Notes: a model not told the origin generated them from the letters alone. DNA of 64,000 bases from CAYNRA01 sp046293395 (GCA_046293395.1 JBKBOU010000002.1:248001-312000), one strand, 5' to 3'; counted from the first letter of the stretch, positions 35,608-45,647 are shown. Numbers and translations are program-made.

Positions 35608-37632
35608 ATGGAATTACAACTCACCTCTTCGTACAAACCAACGGGAGACCAACCACAAGCTATTTCTCAACTGACTGAGGGCATTCTTCGGGGCGATCGT
35701 GCCCAAGTACTGCTTGGTGTAACCGGCTCAGGAAAAACATTTACGGTGGCAAACGTCATACAGAATGTCAATAAACCCACCTTGATTCTTAGTCATAACA
35801 AAACACTTGCAGCTCAATTATACGGAGAATTTAAGCAGTTTTTTCCAGAAAATGCAGTAGAATACTTCATTTCCTATTACGACTATTACCAGCCCGAAGC
35901 GTTCATTGCCACCACAAATACCTATATCGAAAAGGATTTGATGATAAACCAAGAAATTGACAAATTGCGTTTATCCACGGTTTCGTCGCTCATGTCAGGT
36001 CGGCGTGATATTGTTGTCATTGCGTCTGTTTCATGTATTTATGGTGCTGGAAATCCGCAAGAGTTCAAGCAAAGTATCATTCATATCAAACTTGGCGATA
36101 TGATTAGTAGAAATCAACTCTTGTTTCAGTTTGTAGAAATTCTCTATTCACGGACAGAAGCGGAATTTTCACGGGGGACTTTTCGTGTAAAAGGGGATAC
36201 CGTTGATATTTATCCGAGTTACGCTGATTTTGCCTACCGAATTGTATTTTTTGGTGAAGAAGTAGAAAGTCTATCCCGCATTGACCCCATCAGTGGAAAG
36301 AAAATCAGTACTGAAAAAATGGTTGTTCTTTTTCCGGCTAATTTATTCGTGACAGGCAAAGAAGTCATGTTTGAAGCCATGAAGGAAATTCAAGACGAGA
36401 TGATGGCGCGTGTCAAGTATTTTGAGAGTGAAGGTCGGCTTTTGGAAGCACAACGAATACAAGAAAGAACAGAATTTGATTTGGAAATGATGCGTGAGCT
36501 AGGATATTGCTCAGGAATCGAAAACTATTCTCGCTTTTTTGATAAACGAAAACCTGGGGAGCGTCCTTTCTGTTTGCTTGACTATTTTCCGGATGATTTC
36601 CTTCTGGTAGTCGATGAAAGCCATGCGTCTATTCCACAAATTCGTGCCATGTGGGGGGGCGACCGTTCTCGAAAAGAAGCGCTGGTTGACTATGGTTTCC
36701 GGCTGCCTTCCGCAATGGATAATCGGCCGTTGACATTCAACGAGTTTGAACAATTAACACCTCAAACTATTTTTGTCAGTGCCACGCCAGCAGATTATGA
36801 ACTACGACGAACCGAGGGAATTGTGGTCGAACAGATTATTCGTCCAACGGGTTTACTTGACCCAAAAATTGATGTACGCCCAAGTCTCAATCAAATTGAT
36901 GATTTACTAGAGGAAATCCATCTGCGCGTCCAACGCCAAGAGCGGGTTTTGATTACAACCTTGACCAAGAGAATGGCCGAAGAATTGAGCAAATATTTAG
37001 AAAAAGTAGGGATTAAGGGAAGATATATTCATTCGGAGGTCAAAACAATGGATCGTGTGGAGATACTTCGTGAATTGCGTTTGGGAGTTTTTGATGTATT
37101 GGTTGGTGTCAATTTACTCCGTGAAGGCCTTGATTTACCAGAGGTTTCATTGGTAGCGATTATGGATGCCGACAAAGAAGGTTTTTTACGTGATATTCGT
37201 TCCTTGATTCAAACGATTGGTCGCGCTGCACGTAACCAGAATGGACAAGTCATCATGTATGCGGATAAAATAACAGGTTCTATGCGGCAAGCGATTGACG
37301 AAACAAACCGCCGCAGAAGTATCCAGGAAGCATATAATACGGCAAATGGCATCACGCCAACTACTATTTTGAAAAGCCGCGAAGCGATTATGGAACAGAC
37401 GTCGGTTGCTGACTTCAAAGCCTCTACTAAAATGTATTTGGAGCCTGAAGGTGCTGCCTTGGCTGCAGACCCAATTATTGCATATATGAATGCTTCGCAA
37501 TTGGAAAAACTTATGAAAGAGACTCAGCGAAAAATGGAAACTGCCGCCAAGGAATTGGATTTCTTGCAAGCAGCCCGTTTGCGAGACGAGATAAAACAAA
37601 TAGAAGCTCGACTAGAGAAGGTACAGAATTAA
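35608..37632 (+). CDS. uvrB: Excinuclease ABC subunit B
   Basis: DNA-damage-verifying helicase-like subunit of nucleotide excision repair, 674 residues. Walker A is LLGVTGSGKTFTVANV, the beta-hairpin region YYDYYQPEAF, DEAD-like DESHASIPQ, motif VI TIGRAARNQNG and the C-terminal UVR domain (about 630-665) that binds UvrC. Fully intact, 14 bases after the methyltransferase gene, followed by a terminator. Confidence 0.98.
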   Translation: MELQLTSSYKPTGDQPQAISQLTEGILRGDRAQVLLGVTGSGKTFTVANVIQNVNKPTLILSHNKTLAAQLYGEFKQFFPENAVEYFISYYDYYQPEAFIATTNTYIEKDLMINQEIDKLRLSTVSSLMSGRRDIVVIASVSCIYGAGNPQEFKQSIIHIKLGDMISRNQLLFQFVEILYSRTEAEFSRGTFRVKGDTVDIYPSYADFAYRIVFFGEEVESLSRIDPISGKKISTEKMVVLFPANLFVTGKEVMFEAMKEIQDEMMARVKYFESEGRLLEAQRIQERTEFDLEMMRELGYCSGIENYSRFFDKRKPGERPFCLLDYFPDDFLLVVDESHASIPQIRAMWGGDRSRKEALVDYGFRLPSAMDNRPLTFNEFEQLTPQTIFVSATPADYELRRTEGIVVEQIIRPTGLLDPKIDVRPSLNQIDDLLEEIHLRVQRQERVLITTLTKRMAEELSKYLEKVGIKGRYIHSEVKTMDRVEILRELRLGVFDVLVGVNLLREGLDLPEVSLVAIMDADKEGFLRDIRSLIQTIGRAARNQNGQVIMYADKITGSMRQAIDETNRRRSIQEAYNTANGITPTTILKSREAIMEQTSVADFKASTKMYLEPEGAALAADPIIAYMNASQLEKLMKETQRKMETAAKELDFLQAARLRDEIKQIEARLEKVQN

Positions 37633-37633
37633 T

Positions 37634-37668
37634 AAAAAAAACCTGTCTTTGCAAAGACAGGTTTTTTT
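37634..37668 (+). terminator. Terminator of the uvrB operon
   Basis: Perfect stem of A-tract, ACCTGTCTTTG and complement, T7 tract; also suits convergent OmpA-family gene. Confidence 0.87.
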
Positions 37669-37694
37669 GTTAATCCAAAAAGAAGATACCGAAA

Positions 37695-38615
37695 TTATTT
37701 CTTGGTAGCTGCCATGTCTGGATTCAAAAGATCGTAGAATTGGTTCAAACGTGGCATCAAGATGATACGTGTTCTACGGTTTTGCTGACGACCTTCTTTC
37801 GTATCGTTCGGTGCCAATGCGTTAAACTCTCCGCGACCAGCTGCGATTAGTTTATTTGGATCTACACCAAAATCTTTTTGAAGAATACGAACAACAGATG
37901 TTGCTCTTTTCACGCTTAAATCCCAGTTGTCAACCAATACATCGTTTGCATACGAAACATTGTCTGTGTATCCTTCGATCATTACATCAAGATCTGGACG
38001 AGACTGGATAATTTGCGCAATTTTACCTAATACAGCTTTTGCTTTAGGGGTTACTTTGTAGCTACCAGAGCTGAATACCATTCTATCGGAAAGGTTAACC
38101 ATCACGACAGTTCTGTCAACAGTGATTTCTACGTCTTGGTCAGCAATTCCTTCTGCCAAAACACCTTTCAAATTAACCGCCAAAGCTAGGTTGATTGAAT
38201 CAGCTTTTGATTTTGCTGCTTGAAGAAGCGCAATGTATTGATCTTTTTGCTCCAATTGCGCAAGCGTACGATCAATATTTTTGTTAGCCGTTTGCGAGAG
38301 AATTGTCAAGTTACCTACTTGTTCCATTTGAGTATCTCTCAATTTTCTCAAATCAGAAACTTGTGATCTCAAATCAGCGATTTGTTCGTCACGAAGTTCG
38401 ATAGTTGACTGGTTTGTTTTTGTTAAGCTTTCTTTTTCTTGCTCACAAGCAACCAACTTATTTTTAAACTCATTGATCATGTTGCCTCTTTTTTCGAGGT
38501 CGGCGTTTGCTACTTCTAGTTGTTGCTGTAAATCAACGTACTTTTTCTTAGCCACGCAAGACGACATAGCAATACTCACCATGGCGCCCAAAGCAAGCAT
38601 TTGGGTTAGCTTCAT
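37695..38615 (-). CDS. OmpA-family peptidoglycan-associated lipoprotein
   Basis: 306 residues: lipoprotein signal with C20 (SIAMSSCVAK), a coiled coil of about residues 25-130 rich in Leu/Glu/Lys, then an OmpA-like C-terminal domain (about 170-290). The peptidoglycan-binding signature is NWDLSVKRATSVVRIL with the key Asp and a later Arg in RRTRIILMP. It tethers the outer membrane to the cell wall. It has a single -7-like element upstream (TATTTTTG at 38663-38656) and shares the terminator with uvrB. Confidence 0.92.
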   Translation of the reverse strand: MKLTQMLALGAMVSIAMSSCVAKKKYVDLQQQLEVANADLEKRGNMINEFKNKLVACEQEKESLTKTNQSTIELRDEQIADLRSQVSDLRKLRDTQMEQVGNLTILSQTANKNIDRTLAQLEQKDQYIALLQAAKSKADSINLALAVNLKGVLAEGIADQDVEITVDRTVVMVNLSDRMVFSSGSYKVTPKAKAVLGKIAQIIQSRPDLDVMIEGYTDNVSYANDVLVDNWDLSVKRATSVVRILQKDFGVDPNKLIAAGRGEFNALAPNDTKEGRQQNRRTRIILMPRLNQFYDLLNPDMAATKK

Positions 38616-38655
38616 AAATAATAGATTTTAAATTGGTTCAAAATTTCTTCCAGCG

Positions 38656-38663
38656 CAAAAATA
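38656..38663 (-). promoter_or_regulatory. Candidate -7 element of OmpA lipoprotein gene
   Basis: TATTTTTG on the minus strand, 40 bases before the ATG. No well-placed TTG. Confidence 0.38.
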
Positions 38664-38761
38664 ATGCAATATTTCAAATTATCATATTTTGGGCTGTTTA
38701 TCTCTACCAAAACCAAGTATTTTACGATATGAAAGGTTTGCTTTCTTTTATTTTACCTAGA

Positions 38762-39907
38762 TTAATTGCTGTTTAATAGGGGTTTTTGCAATAAATTCTT
38801 CACTTTTTCGAGCGGAAGCGCCTCCACTTTACCTTGATGACCTTCTGTTGTCTGTGCATAAAAAAGGGAGTTTAAAATGGCCTCCTCAGTTGCTTCAATG
38901 ACGGCTAAAAAAAGAGGAGAAACAGCCTCATTTGTCAATTCAGTCGCTACTTGTAGCCTGTTTACGTTGCTATTTTTAATACGTAATTCCTGCGCCGTAG
39001 AAAAAGCAATGACGTAATCACCCGAGCCATTGGAGGCGATTCCACCTGTTTTTGCCAAGCCCAACAAGGCTCTACTTGCCAAGCGTTCGAGGTTGCGGGC
39101 GGTCAAAGGTGCATCTGTCGCCACAACAATCATACAAGACCCATCTGTTGGGTCATTTAATTTATCGCTCAAGTAATATTTCTCCAATTCTTTCCCAATA
39201 TTTCTTCCGGCGACATGTAAAACACCTCCAAAATTAGTTTGAACCAATACACCCACCTGGTAACCGCCCAAAGAAGCAGGTAACTGGCGGGAAGACGTAC
39301 CGATACCGCCTTTCCAACCAAAACAGACAGTTCCTGTTCCAGCTCCCACATTTCCCTGCAACACCTCTCCTGTTTCTGCTGTTCGTATCGCAGCCAAAAC
39401 ATCTGAAATTTGGACGGATTGACTTCGAATATCATTCAAAAAACCATCGTTTGTCTCACCAACGACTGGATTTACAGAACGAACTTCCTTATTTTCGGGG
39501 CGGCTCAATGTATATTCTATCAAAGCCTGGGAGGCGACGGGAACAGAAAGCGTATTTGTCAGGATGATGGGCGTTTCTAGGTTTCCTAATTCTTTGATTT
39601 GAGTATAGCCTGCTAGTTTCCCAAATCCATTACCGATGAATACAGCAGCCGGGACTTTTTCCTGAAAAATAGAACCATCATGCGGGATGATTGCCGTTAC
39701 GCCCGTTTGTACGCGCGTCGCTTTTTGAATGGTCGAATGACCTACTTTTACACCCGGTACATCGGTGATGGCATTCCATTTACCCGTAGGAAGTACACCT
39801 ATTTCGAGTCCCCAACGGGTACGTGGCCCACCAAATTCCGGCTTTTGTGCGTGTAATATGGTTAAAGAAGAAAAATATAGAAAGGTCGAAAGAAAGATGT
39901 TTTTCAT
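38762..39907 (-). CDS. Exported P1-family (DmpA-like, S58) aminopeptidase
   Basis: 381 residues, N-terminal nucleophile hydrolase of the DmpA/BapA family which self-cleaves to two subunits. It has a signal peptide (to HAQ near 20), so it is periplasmic; cytoplasmic members are common, making export notable. Family blocks: TDVPGVKVGHSTI near the start, NTLSVPVASQALIEY, GNVGAGTGTVCFGWKGGIGTSSR, in which the serine after GIGT is the likely autoprocessing nucleophile, and ASNGSGDYVIAFSTA near the end. Removes N-terminal residues (including D- or beta-amino acids in relatives). Single gene. Confidence 0.88.
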   Translation of the reverse strand: MKNIFLSTFLYFSSLTILHAQKPEFGGPRTRWGLEIGVLPTGKWNAITDVPGVKVGHSTIQKATRVQTGVTAIIPHDGSIFQEKVPAAVFIGNGFGKLAGYTQIKELGNLETPIILTNTLSVPVASQALIEYTLSRPENKEVRSVNPVVGETNDGFLNDIRSQSVQISDVLAAIRTAETGEVLQGNVGAGTGTVCFGWKGGIGTSSRQLPASLGGYQVGVLVQTNFGGVLHVAGRNIGKELEKYYLSDKLNDPTDGSCMIVVATDAPLTARNLERLASRALLGLAKTGGIASNGSGDYVIAFSTAQELRIKNSNVNRLQVATELTNEAVSPLFLAVIEATEEAILNSLFYAQTTEGHQGKVEALPLEKVKNLLQKPLLNSN

Positions 39908-40015
39908 AATTGATTAGCCAGTTTACGCCACGTTTAAAAACAAAGATATTTCATCATTCCAAGAATATTAACTGGTAACAAACGAAAATCCAGAAAATCA
40001 CTTGCTACGCACATA

Positions 40016-40049
40016 AAAAAAGCGACTCATGGGCATGAGTCGCTTTTTT
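40016..40049 (-). terminator. Terminator of CBM48 gene
   Basis: Perfect 15-base stem AAAAAAGCGACTCAT / complement, four-base loop, T7 tract on the minus strand, 21 bases after the stop. Confidence 0.85.
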
Positions 40050-40070
40050 GTCTTCAAATAAGGAGAGAAA

Positions 40071-40379
40071 TTACAGAACAACTACTCCGTTTTCATCAGA
40101 TGAAATTCCACTCGGAACGAATTTATCTGCTTCCTCGTCATTTAACCAAGTAGAATCATCTATCACATATCTAAATTGAACTTCCTGATTGATAGGCAAT
40201 TCAATGGTTGTTTTGAACTCACCTGTTTTTTGTTTTTTCAACAAGGTTGCAGTCGCATCCCATTCGTTGAACTCACCTACAACTGCAATTTTTTTTGCTC
40301 CATCTACTAACTCCGCAGGTACTGCAAAAGTTACTTTACACAATGGTTTCGATTTTAAGAATTGCTTCTTGATAGCCAT
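40071..40379 (-). CDS. Stand-alone isoamylase-N/CBM48-type carbohydrate-binding protein
   Basis: 102-residue protein made of a single glycogen-binding (AMPK-beta-like, isoamylase N-terminal) domain, without a catalytic partner. Conserved residues include VTFAVPAE, VVGEFNEWD (surface carbohydrate tryptophan region) and FRYVIDDSTWLNDEEADKF. The protein is cytoplasmic and could sense or bind glycogen-like polymer; no glycogen gene is in the window. Confidence 0.85.
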   Translation of the reverse strand: MAIKKQFLKSKPLCKVTFAVPAELVDGAKKIAVVGEFNEWDATATLLKKQKTGEFKTTIELPINQEVQFRYVIDDSTWLNDEEADKFVPSGISSDENGVVVL

Positions 40380-40517
40380 AAAACATTTATTTAGTTTACG
40401 CTACAAAGTAAGATATTTTACCAAGTAAATCAATGACTATCAGGGAGTTATGTTCAAAAATTCTTCAAATAATACAATTAATCGTACAAATAAATATATT
40501 ATGCTTGTTTGAGTTCC

Positions 40518-41495
40518 TCAACGCTGATGAATCAATCGCGCTGCATCCTTCGCAAAATAGGTCAAAATAATTTTTGCTCCAGCCCGACGGATGCTCAACA
40601 ACATTTCCATCATGGCTTTATCTTCATCTAGCCAACCGTTTTGTGCTGCTGCTTTAATCATCGCATATTCTCCTGAAACATTGTAGGCGGCAATCGGTAA
40701 CGGAAACGCGGTATGTAGCTGATGGATAATATCCAAATAGCTCAAAGCAGGCTTGACCATCAAAATATCTGCTCCTTCTGCCATGTCTAATTCCCCTTCT
40801 ATCAGGGCTTCCCGACTGTTTGCAGGGTTCATTTGATACGTTTTTTTATCCCCAAATTTAGGTGCAGACTCCAGCGCATCGCGGAAAGGGCCATAAAACG
40901 CACTCGCATATTTCGCCGTATAAGACATAATGGAAACATGACTGAAACCCTCGTCGTCCAGCAATTCCCGAATATACCCAACCCGACCGTCCATCATATC
41001 CGACGGCCCAATGATATCTGCTCCCGCACGTGCTTGAGCCAACGCCATTTTACCTAAAACATGCAAAGTTTCATCATTGACAATCTCGCCATTCCGAACA
41101 ATTCCATCGTGTCCATCACTTGAATAAGGATCCATCGCGACATCCGTCATCAAGGCTAGTTCTGGAAATTTCGCCTTTACTTCTGCCAAAGCACGCAAAT
41201 AAAACGTATCAGGATGGTAACTTTCTGTCGCCAATCCATCTTTTTTAGACTCTGGATAGTTAGGAAATAAACAAATGGAACGAATTCCGAGGTCAACGAC
41301 TTCCTGTAATTCTTCGAGAAGCGTATCGATAGAATAGCGATGAATACCCGGCATAGAGGCTATCGGTTGACAAACTCCCTGCCCTTCCTGAATGAACATC
41401 GGATAAATAAAGTCATTTACTTGTAGCTGGTTTTCAGCTACCAAAGAACGTACAGCTTCTGATTTTCTATTTCTACGTGGACGACGTTGGTTCAT
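40518..41495 (-). CDS. hemB: Delta-aminolevulinic acid dehydratase (porphobilinogen synthase)
   Basis: Condenses two 5-aminolevulinate molecules to porphobilinogen, the second step of tetrapyrrole synthesis. The 325-residue enzyme has the Schiff-base lysine region LMVKPALSYLDII, the aromatic YNVSGEYAMIKAAA, and DVAMDPYSSDGHDGI with acidic metal ligands of the magnesium or potassium type rather than the Cys-rich zinc site. It is the last gene of an operon of five, 6 bases after the LON gene. Confidence 0.96.
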   Translation of the reverse strand: MNQRRPRRNRKSEAVRSLVAENQLQVNDFIYPMFIQEGQGVCQPIASMPGIHRYSIDTLLEELQEVVDLGIRSICLFPNYPESKKDGLATESYHPDTFYLRALAEVKAKFPELALMTDVAMDPYSSDGHDGIVRNGEIVNDETLHVLGKMALAQARAGADIIGPSDMMDGRVGYIRELLDDEGFSHVSIMSYTAKYASAFYGPFRDALESAPKFGDKKTYQMNPANSREALIEGELDMAEGADILMVKPALSYLDIIHQLHTAFPLPIAAYNVSGEYAMIKAAAQNGWLDEDKAMMEMLLSIRRAGAKIILTYFAKDAARLIHQR

Positions 41496-41501
41496 CTGAG
41501 A

Positions 41502-42134
41502 TTAAAATTTTAACGGATCTAAATATTTAAAATGACCATTTAAAGCAATCATTTTCTTTGCTCTTTCAATTTTATGCAGCATTTCGACGGCTTCTCGCAA
41601 ATGATTGGCAATGAACGCAAGCCGATGGTTTTCTGTGCTCATCTGCAATAATAAAAATTCCTCTGCCAACGAAAAACCAATTTTATGCCCTAATTGGAAA
41701 CTCAAAGGATACATTTCAAAATCTTTGAAATCAAGTTCCGTATCTGTCAATTGTTGAAATTGGTCGAACAATTCCAGCACACTTTCTGTATTTGGTGCCA
41801 ATGTATCGGCTATTTGGTACGAATTGATAGGCTGAACCTCCGCCCCTGCATATAATTTTGTGGGCATTGGGTTTTCCAGATGCAAAACTTTGAACAAACT
41901 ATCCCCTTTTGTTTGAATATCCATTTCACCCGTAGGATACGTGTTTGTCAGCGAAGTAATGAACATACGCGTCCCGACAGACATCAATTTACCATCGATG
42001 AACGGAACAATTCCGAAGGGTATTTTTTCTGCTATACATTCTTTCACGAGTTGCCGGTAGCGAGGCTCGAAAATATGTAGGTTAACAGGTTCCGACGGAA
42101 AAGCAACAAGGCTAAGGGGAAATAAAGGCAGCAT
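41502..42134 (-). CDS. Protein with Lon N-terminal substrate-binding domain
   Basis: 210-residue LON-N (ASCH/PUA-like) protein with no protease or ATPase domain. It opens with FPLSLVAFPSEPVNLHIFEPRYRQL, the typical start of these domains, and continues in helices. Such stand-alone LON domain proteins are widespread but of unknown function. Between gldH (54-base gap) and hemB (6-base gap). Confidence 0.86.
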   Translation of the reverse strand: MLPLFPLSLVAFPSEPVNLHIFEPRYRQLVKECIAEKIPFGIVPFIDGKLMSVGTRMFITSLTNTYPTGEMDIQTKGDSLFKVLHLENPMPTKLYAGAEVQPINSYQIADTLAPNTESVLELFDQFQQLTDTELDFKDFEMYPLSFQLGHKIGFSLAEEFLLLQMSTENHRLAFIANHLREAVEMLHKIERAKKMIALNGHFKYLDPLKF

Positions 42135-42188
42135 AGTTCAGGTATTTCTGTAGTCAATTAATGCGTATTATTTTCTTCTTTTTCCTTT

Positions 42189-42698
42189 TTACAGCTTCGG
42201 AGTTTCCGGTTTTTCAATGGTCAAGCCCATCGTCATGATACCTGCAAGTGGGTCTTGGCGCATATATTGTTCTATTTTAATCGTGTAATTTCCAGGAGCT
42301 GGAAAACGAAAATTCTGAAGCGAGGTAGCCTTAATTTGATGGTCGAAAATATCGCCCAGTCCTTTGCCAAAAGGCTTGCCAGTTTTGGGGTCAAAAAGCG
42401 TTATTTCTTCCATTTTCGCACGTATCACACGCCCAGAGCTATCAAGCAAGGTATATTTAATGAATAGATTGTAATACGCATAATCTACGTCATTCCGGAC
42501 GATGTAATAGTAATTCAGCGGTTCTTCGGGGCGTTCCACTTTGAACGTAAACGTAGGAATATCCCGAACGCGCCAACCTAGTTCGGGGAAATCTTTTTTG
42601 CCCTTATAGACGCCATCGACTTCACAACTCATCAGAAACGAGCAGATAAAAAAAGATGTAAAAAAGAAAGAAACAGACTTGATTAAAGCGTTTTTCAT
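42189..42698 (-). CDS. gldH: Gliding motility lipoprotein GldH
   Basis: Lipoprotein of 169 residues with lipobox C25 (FLMSCEVD). It is recognised by the GldH blocks YYYIVRNDVDYAYYNLFIKY and LFDPKTGKPFGKGLGDIFDH. In Flavobacterium johnsoniae GldH is needed for gliding and, indirectly, for chitin use and phage sensitivity. The neighbouring ricT-type gene upstream by 15 bases is a conserved neighbour in Bacteroidota. Its presence strongly supports T9SS-linked gliding ability in this organism. Confidence 0.9.
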   Translation of the reverse strand: MKNALIKSVSFFFTSFFICSFLMSCEVDGVYKGKKDFPELGWRVRDIPTFTFKVERPEEPLNYYYIVRNDVDYAYYNLFIKYTLLDSSGRVIRAKMEEITLFDPKTGKPFGKGLGDIFDHQIKATSLQNFRFPAPGNYTIKIEQYMRQDPLAGIMTMGLTIEKPETPKL

Positions 42699-42713
42699 AT
42701 ACGAAATGTCAAC

Positions 42714-44132
42714 TTAACTTGGTGATGAATCGTTTCTGTTCTCCGAACCAGGCTTTTGATTTCCTCTGTTCGGTTGATTGGGACGTCTTCTTTTCTGTTT
42801 TGCTTTATTGAAAGGCGCAGCAGGTTTTGTACCCTCTCCTTTTGTATCAGAAGCTGGCAAAGGGGGAGTCGGAGTTCCTTTTTTTACTTCTTTCTTGGCA
42901 ATGGGTGGATTTGGTTTTACGGGTGAAGGTGTTGGCTGAACAGGAGGCTGTTTAACGCTAGGTGCTGTTTTAGCAAAAGGTGGCTTATTTTTCTTGCCAG
43001 ATTTCCCTCTTGCTGCCAATTTTTTATCCAAACGAGAAAGTTCATCGTTCATCAACTGCTTTTCCGTCACTACAGGCGCATGTTGGTTCAAGTCTTCCAA
43101 TGATTGCGGTTTTTCCCCTTTTTTGTTCAGCTCGATAATTTCAACTACTTGCTGGCAAGGAATAGGGTACCAGTTGGAATCATTATTATAACTGAACCAC
43201 ATAATTCGGCGGAAAATATCTGTTTTTTGCAGATGAGCCAATCCTTTTTGTGTAGCCAAAGGTCTATCGACATTCGGAATATCTGCAAGTGCATCTACAT
43301 ACGTTTCTAACTCGTAGTTGAGACAACATTTCAAGCGTCCACATTGCCCAGAAAGTTTTGCTGGATTAAGCGATAAATTCTGATACCTCGCCGCTGAAGT
43401 CGGGATTGCCTTGAAGTCCGTCAACCACGTACTGCAACACAATTCACGCCCACACGAACCAATACCACCCAAACGAGAGGCTTCTTGGCGGAGGCTGATT
43501 TGCTTCATTTCAACGCGAATTTTAAATTCACCCGCCAATAATTTGATTAATTCACGAAAATCAACGCGATCCTCCGCTGAATAATAAAAAGTTGCTTTTG
43601 AATTATCCGACTGATACTCTACATCGGAAAGTTTCATTTGCAGACTCAACGACCGGATAATGTCACGCGCGCGGTACATCGTCGGTAAATCCCGATTGAT
43701 TGCCTGCTCGTGCTTTTCCATATCTCGCTCATTTGCTACCCGCAAAATTTTGGGTAATTCACTCGTATCTGCAATATTTTTCTTAATCATTTGAAGCCTT
43801 ACAAGCTCTCCTTGCAAAGAAACACTGCCAATATGATAGCCTGATGCCATTTCACATACTACAAAATCACCTGTATAAATATCTAAATGTTCTGCATTGC
43901 GTACATATTCTTTGCGACCGCCCTTGAACTTCACCTCCACGACATCGTAGCGCAAATGCGAAGGAACATCCATATTGGAAAGCCAGTCAAACGAATTTAA
44001 TTTATTGCAGCCACTCGTTCCACACGAGCCATTATTATTACATCCACCAACGGATTTATGATTTGATTCTTGATTTTTATCGCCAATTCGGATACTTCCG
44101 CACCCGCCCGACGAACATTGTCCACATCCCAT
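42714..44132 (-). CDS. PSP1/RicT (YaaT-like) family protein
   Basis: 472 residues. The conserved core (about 40-300) has cysteines that bind an iron-sulfur cluster in the RicA-F-T complex of Bacillus: CGRELCCSTWL and CGRLKCCLNYE. The N-terminus is Cys/Gly-rich (MGCGQCSSGGCGSIRIG), and a Pro/Lys-rich low-complexity tail of about 100 residues follows the core. RicT relatives act in RNA processing with RNase Y. It lies 25 bases after purD and 15 before gldH on the minus strand. Confidence 0.87.
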   Translation of the reverse strand: MGCGQCSSGGCGSIRIGDKNQESNHKSVGGCNNNGSCGTSGCNKLNSFDWLSNMDVPSHLRYDVVEVKFKGGRKEYVRNAEHLDIYTGDFVVCEMASGYHIGSVSLQGELVRLQMIKKNIADTSELPKILRVANERDMEKHEQAINRDLPTMYRARDIIRSLSLQMKLSDVEYQSDNSKATFYYSAEDRVDFRELIKLLAGEFKIRVEMKQISLRQEASRLGGIGSCGRELCCSTWLTDFKAIPTSAARYQNLSLNPAKLSGQCGRLKCCLNYELETYVDALADIPNVDRPLATQKGLAHLQKTDIFRRIMWFSYNNDSNWYPIPCQQVVEIIELNKKGEKPQSLEDLNQHAPVVTEKQLMNDELSRLDKKLAARGKSGKKNKPPFAKTAPSVKQPPVQPTPSPVKPNPPIAKKEVKKGTPTPPLPASDTKGEGTKPAAPFNKAKQKRRRPNQPNRGNQKPGSENRNDSSPS

Positions 44133-44157
44133 ACCTATTCACTTGTTTTATATGGAG

Positions 44158-45444
44158 TTAAAGCTCCATTAAATCTTTTCCAATGTCCTTTCTAAAATAC
44201 TTTCCATTAAATGTAACGGAATCCGCTGTTTTTTGTGATTTCTCAACAGCTTTTGCTAACGTTTCGCCCAGGGCGGTGCAAGCCAATACACGACCACCAT
44301 TCGTACATATTCGTCCGTCTTCTTGTAAAATAGTACCCGCATGAAAAACCAGTACTTTTTCCTCTTCTGAATGAACGAATGAAATCTCATCTCCTTTTTG
44401 GTACTCTTCTGGATACCCTCCGGCAACAACAACCGTTGTTACAGCTGTATCTGGATTGACTGTTAAGGTAATTTTATCCAATTCTCCTTTGGCAGCAGCC
44501 TCCAAAATGGTCAATAAATCTGTTTCAATGCGGGGCAATACGACCTCCGTTTCGGGGTCTCCCATGCGCACATTGTATTCAATAACTTGTGGTTCTCCAT
44601 CTGTGTTCATTAGACCGATGAAGATAAAACCGACGTAGTGAATCCCTTCTTCTTGTAAGCCTTTCAAGGTGGGTAAAACCACTCTTTCTTCTACTTTATC
44701 AATAAATTCTTTTCCTGCAAAAGGCACTGGAGAAACAGCTCCCATCCCGCCAGTATTTAATCCTGTGTCGCCCTCTCCTATGCGTTTGTAATCCTTGGCT
44801 TCTGGAAGAATGCAGTAATTTTTCCCATCTGTCAAGACAAAAACCGAAAGCTCGATGCCTGTTAAAAACTGCTCAATCAACACTTTTTCACTGGCTTGCC
44901 CGAATTTTTTATCGAGCAACATTTCTGTCAATTGCGCTTTTGCTTCGTCACGACTTTCTGTGATAATCACCCCTTTGCCGGCTGCCAAACCATCTGCTTT
45001 CAATACATACGGCCCAACATACGTATCCAAATAATTTAAACCAGCCTCCAACGTGGAAGCCGTAAATGTAGCGGATGCAGCCGTAGGAATACCATATTTG
45101 ACCATAAAATCCTTCGAAAAATCCTTACTACCTTCCAAACGTGCGCCCGCTGCGTCTGGCCCCACGATTAAAATATTCTGAAGCGCAGGTCTTGATTTAA
45201 AATAATCTACTATTCCTTTCACCAAAGGTTCTTCGGGTCCAACTACTACTAAATCAATAGAATGTGTAAGTACAGCAGCCTCAATAGCAGGAAAATCTGA
45301 TACAGAAATGGGCAAATTAGTAGCAATTGAAGCCGTTCCTGCATTACCAGGGGCTACAAAAAGTGAGTTGCAACGCGGTGAAGAAGCAATTTTCCAAGCA
45401 AATGTATGTTCACGGCCTCCTGAGCCAATAATTAAGATATTCAT
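44158..45444 (-). CDS. purD: Phosphoribosylamine-glycine ligase
   Basis: GAR synthetase, the second step of de novo purine synthesis, 428 residues. ATP-grasp fold with the start NILIIGSGGREHTFAWKI, VVGPEEPLVKGI, LKADGLAAGKGV, and NVRMGDPETEVVLPRI. It is the first gene of the purD-ricT-gldH-LON-hemB operon; the divergent C25 peptidase gene begins 243 bases away. A purC gene lies at 55.6 kb but is unlinked. Confidence 0.97.
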   Translation of the reverse strand: MNILIIGSGGREHTFAWKIASSPRCNSLFVAPGNAGTASIATNLPISVSDFPAIEAAVLTHSIDLVVVGPEEPLVKGIVDYFKSRPALQNILIVGPDAAGARLEGSKDFSKDFMVKYGIPTAASATFTASTLEAGLNYLDTYVGPYVLKADGLAAGKGVIITESRDEAKAQLTEMLLDKKFGQASEKVLIEQFLTGIELSVFVLTDGKNYCILPEAKDYKRIGEGDTGLNTGGMGAVSPVPFAGKEFIDKVEERVVLPTLKGLQEEGIHYVGFIFIGLMNTDGEPQVIEYNVRMGDPETEVVLPRIETDLLTILEAAAKGELDKITLTVNPDTAVTTVVVAGGYPEEYQKGDEISFVHSEEEKVLVFHAGTILQEDGRICTNGGRVLACTALGETLAKAVEKSQKTADSVTFNGKYFRKDIGKDLMEL

Positions 45445-45647
45445 TCCAATAAAGATTCAATGTTCATTCAAAAAAGGTGTATTTGGAGATTTAACCAACT
45501 GAAAACAGATGTTCCAAAAGTGTAAATAACCCATTTCACCATTTTACAAAGGTCGGGAAGAATTTCTTAAAATGAAAATCAATGTTTCTACCTCTATTAA
45601 TAGCAATAAATGCACGGCGATTTGCTTTCTTTTTCGTCTATTTCGTG

